Shown here one piece after another: positions 31,472 through 41,227 of a DNA stretch of 64,000 nucleotides. Location: assembly GCA_963575745.1 (NCBI GenBank), contig CAUYUJ010015733.1, positions 57,936 to 121,935 of the forward strand, read 5' to 3'. How positions within the stretch are numbered: position 1 is the first letter of the stretch; the number at the start of each line of letters is the position of its first letter. A program made the position numbers and the translations under genes. The notes under the pieces are model-generated. The model had not been told where the DNA came from. It ran no database searches and saw only the letters and a program-made list of their open reading frames with translations. The stretch comes from Prorocentrum cordatum. Taxonomy: Eukaryota > Sar > Dinophyceae > Prorocentrales > Prorocentraceae.

Positions 31472-32910
31472 GCGCCGCCATGATCACCATCGCGCTTCGC
31501 GCCGTCGACGTCGCCATGACGCCGCGCCCGCCCGACGCGCCGACTCGCGCTGGAGCGCCCGCAACTCGGCGCGGCTTGCGAGACGCGCAGGGCAGTCCGC
31601 GGCGGTCAGCGCCACCGCTGCCGCGTCGGCCGCGCCAGACTAGCCGGCCGCTCTGCGCGCGAGCCCGGTCGCGCCAGCGCGGCCGCGGCGACGCGCCAGT
31701 CCGCGCCGAGCAGTTACCCCAATCGGTGTTGCGCAGATTTCGCAGGGCAAGTTGCAGGGGGACGGGCGGGAGTGCTGCGCGACCAGTGGGGTCGGCGATT
31801 TCAGGTTCGGCAAGGCGAGCATGTTCTGCGAGAGATTAGATCCCCCCCCCCCTCCCCAGAGGCCGGACTTAATCGCCGACCTAGGGGATGCGCATGTCAC
31901 GCGCGCCCTTGCCCCATCGTCCTCTCTAAATATGAAATCGTTCATGCCCAGCCCCGCCGGCGCCGACCCCCCCCGCCCCCCCGCCCCCCCCGCCGCGCCC
32001 TCTGCCCCCCCCCGCGAACATAATTCAATGCGCGCGCATGTCTCTCTTGCGTCAGCAGTTTGATTCTTTCCGCGACGCCCGCTGCGGCGCGCGGGCCGAA
32101 GTGCACGCGCGCGCGCCATCGCGCGCGCGTGCCGAAATATTTCAACAACCCTCCTTCTCTCGCGCGGCTCAGCACCGAGCGCCCCAGAAGCGCGCGCGGG
32201 CAAATGGTCTTGCAAAGCGATTTGGGGGAAGAAGAACAACAAACAACAAAACTCGCTTGCGCGCGCGATCTTTCGAATCTTACCCGAGACGACGGGTTGC
32301 CCGACGTCGTCGACCGCGACCGAGCGCGCGTCTCGCGCGCGCGCGTCGCAATCATTCGAACGCCCTCGCGCGCGCGCTGGGGGATGGGGGCGGCCTCCGT
32401 CGAATTATTCGACGCGGGCTGCGCGCGCGTCGGCCGCGCGCGCGCCCAACCCTTGAGCGCAACCTTCGACGCCGGCGCGCGGCCGCCATCGGTGCAACGG
32501 CGCGATCAGCATCGGCGCCGCCATTGGCCTCGCCGTCGCCATTGGCACTGTCGCTTCCAGCATCGCTATAATCATCATTTCGCCCGGTGTTGTCGACGTC
32601 GCAATGATGCCGCGCCCGCCCGAAGCACAGACTCGCATTGCAGCGCCCGCGCGCCCGCGCGGCCTGCGAGACGCGCTGGGAGGCCCCGGGCGGTCAGCGC
32701 CACCGCGGCCGCGCTGGTCGCGCCAGACTCGCCGGCCGCTCTGCGCGCGAGCTGCGCGCGCCGGAGCGGCCGCAGCGATGCGCCAGCCAGCGCCAAGCAA
32801 TCGCCGCAGTTTTCACCGCGGGGGTTGCACGCGCCAAGTTGCGAGCGGGCAGGTGCGATGATTGCGCGAGCATCGGAGTTGAGGATTCGTTCTGAACAAA
32901 CGTAGTTCCG
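29850..32910 (+). repeat. 1.08-kb tandem repeat array, part 1 (three units)
   Basis: Three diverged direct units share an ordered set of anchors: a gcgcgcgc-rich start, a TCATTCGAACGCC anchor, a G-run, GGCCGCGCGCGCG, a run of ATCGTCGTC/CATCGGCGCC, GTCGACGTCGC with CCGCGCCCGCCC, GGCCGCTCTGCGCGCGAG, CAGCGATGCGCCAGCC, and a C-rich end with a GAAATCGcGCCATcCCA-like segment. The GTCGACGTCGC anchors are at about 30,424, 31,504 and 32,592, giving spacings of 1,080 and 1,088 bp. The third unit lacks the C-rich end. The middle part reads as a hydrophobic Ile/Val/Ala stretch in one frame in several units, but indels break any longer frame. Confidence 0.8.
31251..31280 (+). repeat. Poly-G run
   Basis: Thirty bases of G interrupted by one C, inside the second 1.08-kb unit, at the position where the other units have shorter G runs. 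Likely to form quadruplexes and to be hard to sequence accurately. Confidence 0.9.
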
Positions 32911-33028
32911 CGAAATATATTGAATCGCATCTACGCCAAGCCTCAGTGCGACATCAGACACAGGCTTCCAAGCCAAGGGCCCGATCATTCGGACACGGCC
33001 CCTCTGGCGCGCCCTGCGCCGTGGTAAG

Positions 33029-33066
33029 AAGAACGCGGGCGCGCGCGAAGCCCGCGCGATGGTTTC
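33029..33066. repeat. CGCG hairpin resembling the palindrome of the 1.9-kb duplication
   Basis: GAACGCGGGCGCGCGCGAAG followed by CCCGCGCGATGGTT is close to the sequence at 35,085-35,119 and 37,806-37,840. It lies about 150 bp left of the proposed insertion boundary, so the same motif occurs outside and inside the inserted block. Confidence 0.55.
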
Positions 33067-33197
33067 CAGCTTCCGCGCGCGGACGCGCAATTCGAACGGC
33101 ATGCGCCGCGGCAGCCCGGGGCGGCGGGGGCGTCGGCAGGGGGCGCCATCAGTCTGCGAGGCTTTGAACAAGCCCGCTGCAGGTGTTTAAGCTTCAT

Positions 33198-33208
<11 letters not shown>

Positions 33209-33232
<24 letters not shown>
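33209..33232. repeat. (TA)n microsatellite, left boundary of the composite insertion
   Basis: Twelve TA units. To the left is 1.08-kb-array-related sequence; to the right is the duplicated CCCAAGAGG-type block. Confidence 0.9.
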
Positions 33233-33233
<1 letters not shown>

Positions 33234-34013
33234 CCTGGGGGCGAGGCCGGGGGCCCCAGGACAGGTGCCCCGACCACCCATGGGGGGACCGGGGCTCATT
33301 TTCCCTGTGTTTTTGCAGGGTTTCCGCGTCCTGGGCCTCGGGGGCCGCCGCCTCCGACCTCCCATGGGAGGACGGGGCGGCCAGGGAGGTCCAAAATAGT
33401 CCAGGAGGGCCTCCAGAGGCCCCCAAGACGGCCCAAGCGGGCCCCGAGTCGCCGAAAGACCGCTAGGCACTCAAAGACGCGTCAAGACGCCTCTCCAGAG
33501 CGCTTCCAGAGGCCGAAATCGTCAATTGTACGAAGGTTTTCGAACCATTTTGGCCTTCCAGCCTTTTCGGCTGTCCGACGTTCCAAGACGGCTCAATAGG
33601 CTCTCAAGAGCGCTCCAAGACGGCCCAAGAGGGCTCCAAGACGGCCCCAGAGTCGCCCAAGACAGCCCAACAGAGCCCCAAGACGGCCCCAAGATGCGCC
33701 CAAGAGGGGGACCACGACTCCAAAATTCGACCCTCCCGCTTGAAGAGTGCCCCAGGAGGCCCCAAGGAGCCCCCAAGAGGCCCCAGGAGGCCCCCAAGAG
33801 GCACCCAGGAGGCCCAAACGAGGCCTAAAGAGGCCACAAAACAGCCCCGAGGAGGCCCCACAACGGTCCCAAAACGGCTACCGAGAAGCTGCGAAATTGC
33901 CTTCACGACGTCCCCGACAGGCCAACCACGAGATCCAAACCAACACCCATGAGGCCTCTGACCCACCACCCAGGGCACGGTGGCGGGAGCAGTGACAGCA
34001 CTTGTGCACAGCA

Positions 34014-34039
34014 TGTTCCGGCGGGAGCCTTCCGGAACA
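34014..34039. repeat. TTCCGGAA hairpin, weak member
   Basis: TGTTCCGG (34,014-34,021) and CCGGAACA (34,032-34,039) around a 10-nt loop. The same hairpin recurs in duplication copy 2 near 36,712-36,737. Confidence 0.65.
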
Positions 34040-35075
34040 CGCTGCAGGAGGAGGAGGAGGAAGATCAGGAGGAGAGAGAGTTGGAGTGGGAGGAGGAGGA
34101 TGGGGACGAGGAGGAGGAAGAGGCCTCCCAGACAGCTCCAAGATAGCCGAAGAGGCTTCCAAGAGGGCCCTGGGCGGCCCACGAGGGTCCCAAGGCGGTG
34201 CCTGAGGCGCCCAAGACGTCCCGAGAGGGCCCCAAGACGGCCCCAAGAGAGGCCCAAGAAGGGAAACACGAACCGAGAATCCGAGCTTTCTACCCCGAGA
34301 GGTTCTCGGGAAGTCCCAAGAGGCCCCCAATCGGATCCAAGAGGCCCCCAAGAAGCTCCCAAGAGGGCCGACGAGGTTCCAAGAGATCTCCCAAGGTGGC
34401 CCCAAGAGGCACAACTCATTGTTTTACGATTGGGCTTTGACGGGTTTTAATTTTTCGGCCTTTTGGCATCCCGATGCTCCAAGACGGCCCAAGAGGCTTC
34501 CAATACCGCTCCCATATAGAGGAAGAGGCCTCCAAGAGGGCCCCAAGACGGCCCGCGAGGGCCCCAAGACGGTGCTTGAGGCGCCCAAGACGGCCCGAGA
34601 GGGCCCCAAGAGCCCCAAGAGAGGCCCAAGAAGGGGAACGCGACCCAACAGCAGATCGGTCCCCCCACAAGGCACACAGGAGGCCGCAAGAGGCCCCCAA
34701 GTGGTCCGACGAGGACCCCAATAGCTTCCCGAGGGCCTAAAGGCCCTAGGAGACGTCCAAGAGGCTTTATAGCCCAAGAGTGCCCTCGATGCGTCAAAAC
34801 TGCTTCCAGGAGGCCCCCGGGAGGCTTCCGGATTGCCTCAATCTGGCCGCAGGTGGCCTCAAGTCGGGCTTCCACGCAGCCAAGACGGCCAATGAAAGCT
34901 TCAGATTGCAGAACCGATGCCCCCAAGGGACCCTCAGACGCCCCCCCAAGAAGCACCCAAGAGGTGCCTCCATCAGCCGGTTGACGAAGCATGCGGAACA
35001 CCCCAGAAGCTCCTCAGATGCCGTCGCGCGCCTGTGCTTGATATCGTTGTCCAAGATCGTCCAGCGCCCCCCAGG

Positions 35076-35128
35076 CCTGGGCTAGAACCTGAGCGCGCGC
35101 GAAGCGCGCGCGATGGTTCTAGCCCAGG
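35076..35128. repeat. Perfect 14-bp inverted repeat around a CGCG core
   Basis: CCTGGGCTAGAACC (35,076-35,089) and its exact complement (35,115-35,128) flank a 25-nt centre with GCGCGCGCGAAGCGCGCGCG, itself nearly palindromic. The whole could extrude as a cruciform. In duplication copy 2 the right arm is cut after GGTTCTAG by element copy B. Confidence 0.9.
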
Positions 35129-35483
35129 GGCCCGAAAACAGCTGCCCGACCCTCCAGTACCGGGGCTCATTTTCGCTGTGCTTTTACGCGGTTTCGGCGT
35201 CCCGGGCCTCGAAGGCCGCCGCGATGCTCCCGGACATTTTCCAGATCCTCGGCGCGGGCTCCAAGACCATTCCGCAGAGGGCTCCAACAGGCTCCAGGGC
35301 AGCCCAAGAGGGCTCCAAGACGGCTCCAGGAACGACTGCAGGGTCTCAGTTTTTCTGTGTTTTCTGCAAGACGGCTCCAGGAAGACTGCATGTCTTATGA
35401 GGATGGCTTCCGCCTCTTGCCCCGAGCATCCCAAACTGCCTGAACGGTCTCCACTCGCCTTCCCCAAACCCAGCGCTTGCCCA

Positions 35484-35517
35484 AGCGCGTTCCGGACGGT
35501 CTTCGCCGGAACGCGCT
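35484..35517. repeat. TTCCGG hairpin 1
   Basis: AGCGCGTTCCGG (35,484-35,495), a 10-nt loop, and CCGGAACGCGCT (35,506-35,517): a perfect 12-bp stem. Confidence 0.9.
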
Positions 35518-35578
35518 GGAATGATCACGCGCTGCGGTTTCCCATGCCAACGTCCTCGGACGTGGGCGCCCTGCCACG

Positions 35579-35612
35579 AGCGCGTTCCGGGAAGATGCTC
35601 CCGGAACGCGCT
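35579..35612. repeat. TTCCGG hairpin 2
   Basis: AGCGCGTTCCGGGA (35,579-35,592), a 6-nt loop, and TCCCGGAACGCGCT (35,599-35,612): a perfect 14-bp stem 61 bp downstream of hairpin 1. Confidence 0.9.
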
Positions 35613-35940
35613 GAAAAGATATGGCCGCATCTCGGGGACGCTCCCGGCACCGCTGCCCCAGCCTTTCCGGCAGCCTCCACAGCGCTCCAGGAGGGCCCAA
35701 GACGCCCCCCAGGAGCCCCCAGAATGCGAAAGGATGGCCCAAGACGCTCCCGAGCAGCCCAAGTCAGCCTTCCGACGGCTCTCGAGGCTTCCAGGTGGCC
35801 TCCAAGAGACCCCAAGAAGTCTGATAGGTATCACGGTACGGCCCGAAGAAGCCAAAGTCGTATATGTTCAATGGTCTTTTCAATGTTTTTGGCTTCTCGC
35901 GTTTTCGAGCTTCCAACGGTCCAAGAGCGCCGAAGAGCCG

Positions 35941-37843
35941 CCATGGGGGTACCGGGGCTCATTTTCCGTGTGTTTTTAGAGGGTTTCCGCGTCCTTGGCC
36001 TCTGAGGCCGCCGCCTCCGACCCCCCATGGGAGGACGGGGCGGCCGGGGAGGTCCAAAATAGTCCAGGAGGGCCTCCAGAGGCTCCCAAGATGGCCCAAG
36101 CGGGCCCCGAGTCGCCGAAAGACCGCTCCAGGACGCCCAAGATAGGCCCAAGACGGCCCGAGAGGCCCCCCAAGGCACTCCACGACGCTTCAAGACGCCT
36201 CTCCACAGCGCTTCCAGAGGCCGAAATCATCAATTGTACGAAGGTTTTCGAACGATTTAGGCCTGCCAGCCTTTTCGGCTGTCCGACGTTCCAAGACGGC
36301 TCAATAGGCCCCCAAGGGCGGCCCAAGAGGGCCCCAAGACGGCCCCAGAGTCGCCCAAGACAGCCCAACATAGCCCCAAGACGGCCCCAAGATGCGCCCA
36401 AGAGGGGGACCACGACTCCAAAATTCGACCCTCCCGCTTGAAGAGTGCCCCAGGAGGCCCCAAGGAGCCCCCAAGAGGCCCCAGGAGGCCCCCAAGAGGC
36501 ACCCAGGAGGCCCAAACGAGGCCTAAAGAGGCTACAAAAAAGCCCCGAGGAGGCCCTACAACGGTCCCAAAACGGCTACCGAGAAGCTGCGAAACTGCCT
36601 TCACGACGTCCCCGACAGGCCAACCACGAGATCCACACCAACACCCATGAGGCCTCTGACCCACCACCCAGGGCACGGTGGCGGGAGCAGTGACAGCACT
36701 TGTGCACAGCATGTTCCGGCGGGAGCCTTCCGGAACACGCTGCAGGAGGAGGAGGAGGAGGAGGAAGATCAGGAGGAGAGAGAGTTGGAGTGGGAGGAGG
36801 AGGAGGAGGAGGAGGAGGGGGACGAGGAGGAGGAAGAGGCCTCACAGACAGCTCCAAGATAGCCGAAGAGGCTTCCAAGAGGGCCCTGGGCGGCCCACGA
36901 GGGTCCCAAGGCGGTGACTGAGGCGCCCAAGACGTCCCGAGAGGGCCCCAAGACGGCCCCAAGAGAGGCCCAAGAAGGGAAACACGAACCGAGAATCCGA
37001 GCTTTCTACCCCGAGAGGTTCTCGGGAAGTCCCAAGAGGCCCCCAATCGGATCCAAGAGGCCCCCAAGAAGCTCCCAAGAGGGCCGACGAGGTTCCAAGA
37101 GATCTCCCAAGGTGGCCCCAAGAGGCACAACTCATTGTTTTACGATTGGGCTTTGACGGGTTTTAATTTTTTCGGCCTTTGGCATCCCGATGCTCCAAGA
37201 CGGCCCAAGAGGCTTCCAATACCGCTCCCATATAGAGGAAGAGGCCTCCAAGAGGGCCCCAAGACGGCCCGCGAGGGCCCCAAGACGGTGCTTGAGGCGC
37301 CCAAGACGGCCCGAGAGGGCCCCAAGAGCCCCAAGAGAGGCCCAAGAAGGGGAACGCGACCCAACAGCAGATCGGTCCCCCCACAAGGCACACAGGAGGC
37401 CGCAAGAGGCCCCCAAGTGGTCCGACGAGGACCCCAATAGCTTCCCGAGGGCCTAAAAGGCCCCTAGGAGACGTCCAAGAGGCTTTAAGATAGCCCAAGA
37501 GTGCCCTCGATGCGTCAAAACTGCTTCCAGGAGGCCCCCGGGAGGCTTCCGGATTGCCTCAATCTGGCCGCAGGTGGCCTCAAGTCGGGCTTCCACGCAG
37601 CCAAGACGGCCAATGAAAGCTTCAGATTGCAGAACCGATGCCCCCAAGGGACCCTCAGACGCCCCCCCAAGAAGCACCCAAGAGGTGCCTCCATCAGCCG
37701 GTTGACGAAGCATGCGGAACACCCCAGAAGCTCCTCAGATGCCGTCGCGCGCCTGTGCTTGATATCGTTATCCAAGATCGTCCAGCGCCCCCCAGGCCTG
37801 GGCTAGAACCTGAGCGCGCGCGAAGCGCGCGCGATGGTTCTAG
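35941..37843 (+). repeat. 1.9-kb segmental duplication, copy 2
   Basis: Collinear with 33,278-35,128. Its GAG tract (36,745-36,840) is longer than in copy 1. It ends inside the right arm of the terminal palindrome, where the TA tract of element copy B begins at 37,844. Cores of the SKTAQ type are at about 36,230-36,305 and 37,130-37,205. Confidence 0.85.
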
Positions 37844-38946
37844 TATATATATACATATATGCACAAGGCTGCATTGGCGCCTCGCGCCGCGCGTCCTGTT
37901 CTGGACGCTTCGCCAGCAAAACAATCAATCATCGCTTGCTTCAGCGGGGGGGGCCTCGAGGCCTGGACTGGCGATCGGCTCGTTTTGCTGATGCCCCTGG
38001 GTTTTGGCGCGTAGGGGCGGGGAAGGGGGGATTTTTTCACGCGCGAAGGTGCTGGCAAACGACGCAGCGCGAGACTGCTGCGACGGCACTCGCCCATGAA
38101 CGGGGGGCGGGAACGGGGGCAGGGGCGAGGGGGGGGCTGAGGAGGCGGGGGGGGGAGGGAACGGGGAGAAGGTCCAGAAACGAGCGCGCGCATAACGCCG
38201 TCTCGGCGTTTTCGGTGCCACGTTGGGCCGCCCCGGTGCCGCGCGGCCTTTTTCCGCCGTCTTGGGGCGCCGGGTCCCTCTGGAGGTCTGCGGGGGCCAT
38301 TTGGGCTCTTCCTGGGGGCCTCCAGTGGCCTTCTCGGGGGTCAACCGCGGCTTTCGCGCGTCTTCCCTAGGGCCCTTCTGAGGGGATCTTGGGTTTCTTG
38401 CGGGCAGTCCCCGGGCTCTCTGGAACAGTCTCGGGGCCCTCTCGGCCCGTCTTCAAACCCTCCGGGGTACCTCCTGGGCCGTCTTGGGGCAAGATCGGGG
38501 GCCCATCGGGCCGTCTTGGACGCTGCGAAGGCCAAAAAAGAGGATCTGCTAAATATATGCGCTTTCCCAGAGGATCGGAACGATCTTTGCTTCTTCGGGG
38601 CTCTCTTAACGGCCTCGTGCATGGGGCGTCTCGGGGGCCTCGTGGGCCGTCTTCGGACCTTCGACGTTCCTCATGGAGCGTCCGGTGCTGTATTGGGTCT
38701 CTGTTGCGCCTCTCCGACGGCCCTTCTGATCGCTTCGAGTCTGCTCGCAAGGCCCGGCCAGGCGCCCTGGAGGGCCTGGAAGGGCCGGCGGGCCTTTTCC
38801 AAGGGCGCCCGGGGGGCCGCCGAGACGCCCGAAAGGGTGTCATGGGCGTCCTCGGGGGGGGGCCTGGTTTTGGGGCGGGGCGGGGTGGTGGGTTCCGGGC
38901 AATGGAAATTTCTCAATAGGAGTATATATATATATATATATATATA
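37844..38946 (+). mobile_element. TA-bounded 1.1-kb dispersed element, copy B
   Basis: Starts with TATATATATACATATATG and GGCTGCATTGGCGC and ends at a 24-bp (TA)n tract (38,923-38,946). It is collinear with copy A at 11,743-12,936 over most of its length but lacks the (GA)n tract. It contains a TCTTGGGG-type block with a conserved core around 38,515-38,600. It interrupts the right arm of the palindrome that is intact in duplication copy 1, which supports insertion after the duplication. No coding capacity and no terminal inverted repeats are seen; the ends are TA microsatellites. Confidence 0.75.
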
Positions 38947-38990
38947 CAAGACTGCATTGGCGCTGCGCGCCATGCACCCTGGCCCTTTGG
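38947..38990 (+). mobile_element. Truncated start of a third TA-bounded element
   Basis: Directly after the TA tract ending copy B, CAAGACTGCATTGGCGC repeats the start of copies A and B for about 40 bp and then diverges. Two elements may have been tandem, sharing the TA tract. Confidence 0.6.
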
Positions 38991-39195
38991 AATTCGCACG
39001 CTAGCGGAGTGCGAGCGTGCGTACATGCGCACGCACATGCGTCTATGAATGCATAGTACATATGTACATATTATACGTTTGTCTGGATATGTACATGTAT
39101 ATGCACATGGCCAGTGTAACTATGCGTGCGCATACACGTGCGTATATCAGGCGGTGGTGGCCTGACCAGTTGCTCATCATCGCGCCACTAAATGG
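38991..39195. other. Alternating purine-pyrimidine sequence
   Basis: ACATGTATATGCACATG-like sequence rich in CA/TG and TA steps; no gene seen. Confidence 0.5.
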
Positions 39196-39620
39196 CACGA
39201 GGGTCTCAGGCAAACGTGGTCAGACTACCATGGGACAATGCGTCGCCGAGGTCAGTGTTGCGAGGACGTCCCGGGTGAAAATGGCCTGAACACCTCCGCT
39301 CAGGGGAGGGCATGTCCGAAGTCAGCCGTGCGAGGCAGTTTCAAGCGAGGAGTGGTCTGAAAACCTTTGCCCAGGGCATCCTTGAACGTAGAGTTGCGTG
39401 AAGTCGCACGCGGAAATAGCCGAACCACCATGGTACACGGCACCTCCGAAGTGGGACTTGCGAGAGTGTCTCAGGCGACAGTGGCTGGAACACCTCAACT
39501 GAGAGCGTCTCGGGCCCCAGAGCTGCGATGATGTCTCAAGCGAAAACGGCGGGACCGATGCGACGCAAGGCGCTTCTGAGGTCGGAGTTGCGAGCATATC
39601 TCTGGCGAAGCGGATTAGAC
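39196..39620 (+). repeat. Degenerate minisatellite, about 83-bp units
   Basis: About five units share a GCGAGGAyGTCTC.GGCGAAAATGGC-like part, GAACACC, and TCCGAAGTCrGAGTTGCGAG. The phrase tgcgagg..gtctcaggcgaaaac recalls the minus-oriented units at 60.2-60.5 kb, so the two may be distantly related. Confidence 0.6.
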
Positions 39621-39664
39621 TACTTTCCGTTATCTCCTCTTCTTCCTTCCCCTTTTCCGTTCCT

Positions 39665-39740
39665 CGTCTTCCTCTTCCCCCTCCTCCTCCTCCTCCTCCT
39701 CCTCCTCCTCCTCCCCCTGTTCCTCCTCCTCTTCCTTTCC
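39665..39740 (+). repeat. (CTC)n microsatellite
   Basis: CTC repeats with TTC and CCC interruptions. A purine-rich counterpart follows at 40,050-40,135. Confidence 0.9.
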
Positions 39741-40370
39741 CCCCTCTCCGCTTCTTTTTTTGTCCATTCTCCCCATCCCTGGCGGCGCGGCGCGGCGCCG
39801 CTCGGCCTTTCCGCGAGTCGCGCGGCAAAGGGTGAGAGAACCCCCCCCGAATTAGGAACGGTTTGTCCCAAGCCGCCAAGGGGGCCCGAAGGTAGTGCAA
39901 GAGGCGGCGCAGGTTTTGAAATCCCCCAGGGGCTCCTCGGATTCGGCCGGCCCTCTCTGGCAAGGTAGGCAAGGGCGCCAACGGCGCGTCCGGATGAGAT
40001 GGCGTCGTGGCCCCGACGGTTTGCATTGAGTGCTGCGAGAAGCTCAGTCGAGACGGGAGGAGGAAGATGAAGAGGACGAGGGGAAGGAGGAGGAGGAAGA
40101 GGAGGAGGATGAAGAGGAGGAAGAGGATGAAGAGGACAGACTATGTGGATATCTGGGGCGCAGCCGAGGCGTCGCGGAAGAAATCCGCAGCAGAGACTTG
40201 GGGGAGTGAGGAGAACTGCTTCTGCTAGACCTCTGGCGGGGCGGAACGTGAAACATCACGGGGAACTAGGAGAAGGAGGAGGAGGAGGTAGAGGAGGAAG
40301 AGAATGAGGAAGAGGAGGAGGAGCTCTTGGGTCCTTCGGTGGTTTGAACGAAGAATGGCCTCGCTGCGCC
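39741..40370. repeat. Non-coding sequence with GAG tracts
   Basis: GAG-type tracts at 40,050-40,135 and 40,268-40,322 are separated by ordinary sequence. No gene recognised. Confidence 0.6.
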
Positions 40371-40930
40371 ATTTGGCGCGCTTCTCGGGGCCCTCTGGGA
40401 GGCAGTTTTGAAGCCTCTTGGGGGTGTTTTGGGGTTCTTGGGATCTTTTTGGGGCCTCTTGGGGGCTCCTTGGGGCCTCTTGGGAGCCTCTTGGGGCCTC
40501 ATGGGGCTCTTTCCGGGCGTCTTGGGGCCCTCTCGCGGCGGAAAATTTAGTTTTTGAATATTGGGGCGCCCTCTTGGGTCTCTCTGGGGGCCGTCTTGGT
40601 GCTCACTTGGGCAGTCTTGGGCGCCTCTTGGGCGGTCTCGCGGAGCCCTCCTAGGCCGTGTTGGGGCCTTCTTGGGGGCCTCTTGGGCAGTATTGGGGCG
40701 ATCTAGGGAGCCTCTTGGGCCATTGCGGAGCGTCGGGAAGCGGGGAAAGCGAGAAGGCCAAACACATAGAAAAAACACAGGGAAATCAACAATTGTAGCC
40801 TCTCGGGGCTCTCTTGGGAGGCCTCTTGCAGGTCTCTGGGGGCGTCTTGGACGCGTCTTGGGCAGTCTTGGGCCCAGATTGGGCGTCTTGGGCCGATCTT
40901 TGGGTGTCTCGGGGCCCTCTTTGGCCGTCG
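40371..40930 (-). repeat. TCTTGGGG-type minisatellite with conserved core
   Basis: Units resemble those at 4.4-5.2 kb. A core at about 40,725-40,810 contains gggaagcggggaaagcgagaag and AAATCAACAATTGTAGCC. On the minus strand it reads FGLLAFPASRRSAMAQ, the same pattern as the other cores. The family is therefore also found near the right end of the composite insertion. Confidence 0.75.
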
Positions 40931-41095
40931 TGGGAGTTTTTTTTTTTCGCGTCGCACTCGCAGGACAGACGCGGAGCACTCTGCAGGAGCGCCCCATTGG
41001 CTCGGGGAGGCCGAAATTGTTTTTTTTTGGGGGGCACCGCGCGCCGCTTTTCCGGGGTCCCCGGCCCTTTCTAGAAATATATAAATAGGAATAAC

Positions 41096-41096
<1 letters not shown>

Positions 41097-41141
<45 letters not shown>

Positions 41142-41168
41142 TACATATACATGTATATATATATATAT
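41097..41168. repeat. (TA)n microsatellite, right boundary of the composite insertion
   Basis: About 70 bp of TA with a few GT, CA and TACA changes. Together with 33,209-33,232 it brackets the block that separates the two parts of the 1.08-kb array. Confidence 0.9.
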
Positions 41169-41227
41169 AGCATCAAAGAAAAGCCCGCCACAGGCGCCGA
41201 TTATTCGTTGGAGCCAGGAAAGTGGAT

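Larger units (their letters stand above)
33278..35128 (+). repeat. 1.9-kb segmental duplication, copy 1
   Basis: Begins at ccatgggg..accggggctcatttt and ends with the palindrome at 35,076-35,128. Copy 2 (35,941-37,843) follows in direct orientation with the same order of parts. The last 340 bp differ at only one or two positions, while the first 400 bp are more diverged and contain an extra stretch of about 35 bp in copy 2. Contents are CCCAAGAGGCCC minisatellite (the reverse complement of the TCTTGGGG type), two conserved cores (33,520-33,600 and 34,415-34,495), a GAG tract (34,048-34,122) and the palindrome. Open frames are repeat-driven. Confidence 0.85.
35129..35940 (+). repeat. Spacer between the duplication copies, with a related module
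   Basis: Starts with another accggggctcatttt..gtgtgctttta module (from 35,158) related to the start of both duplication copies. It also contains two TTCCGG hairpins and a further conserved core at 35,860-35,940. No gene is recognised; frames reach 362 codons by reading through repeats. Confidence 0.6.

Noticed and set aside
33544-33556. ACCATTTTGGCC resembling part of the dinoflagellate spliced leader
   Set aside because: Only the central bases match; the rest of the leader, a donor site and a repeated gene unit are missing.
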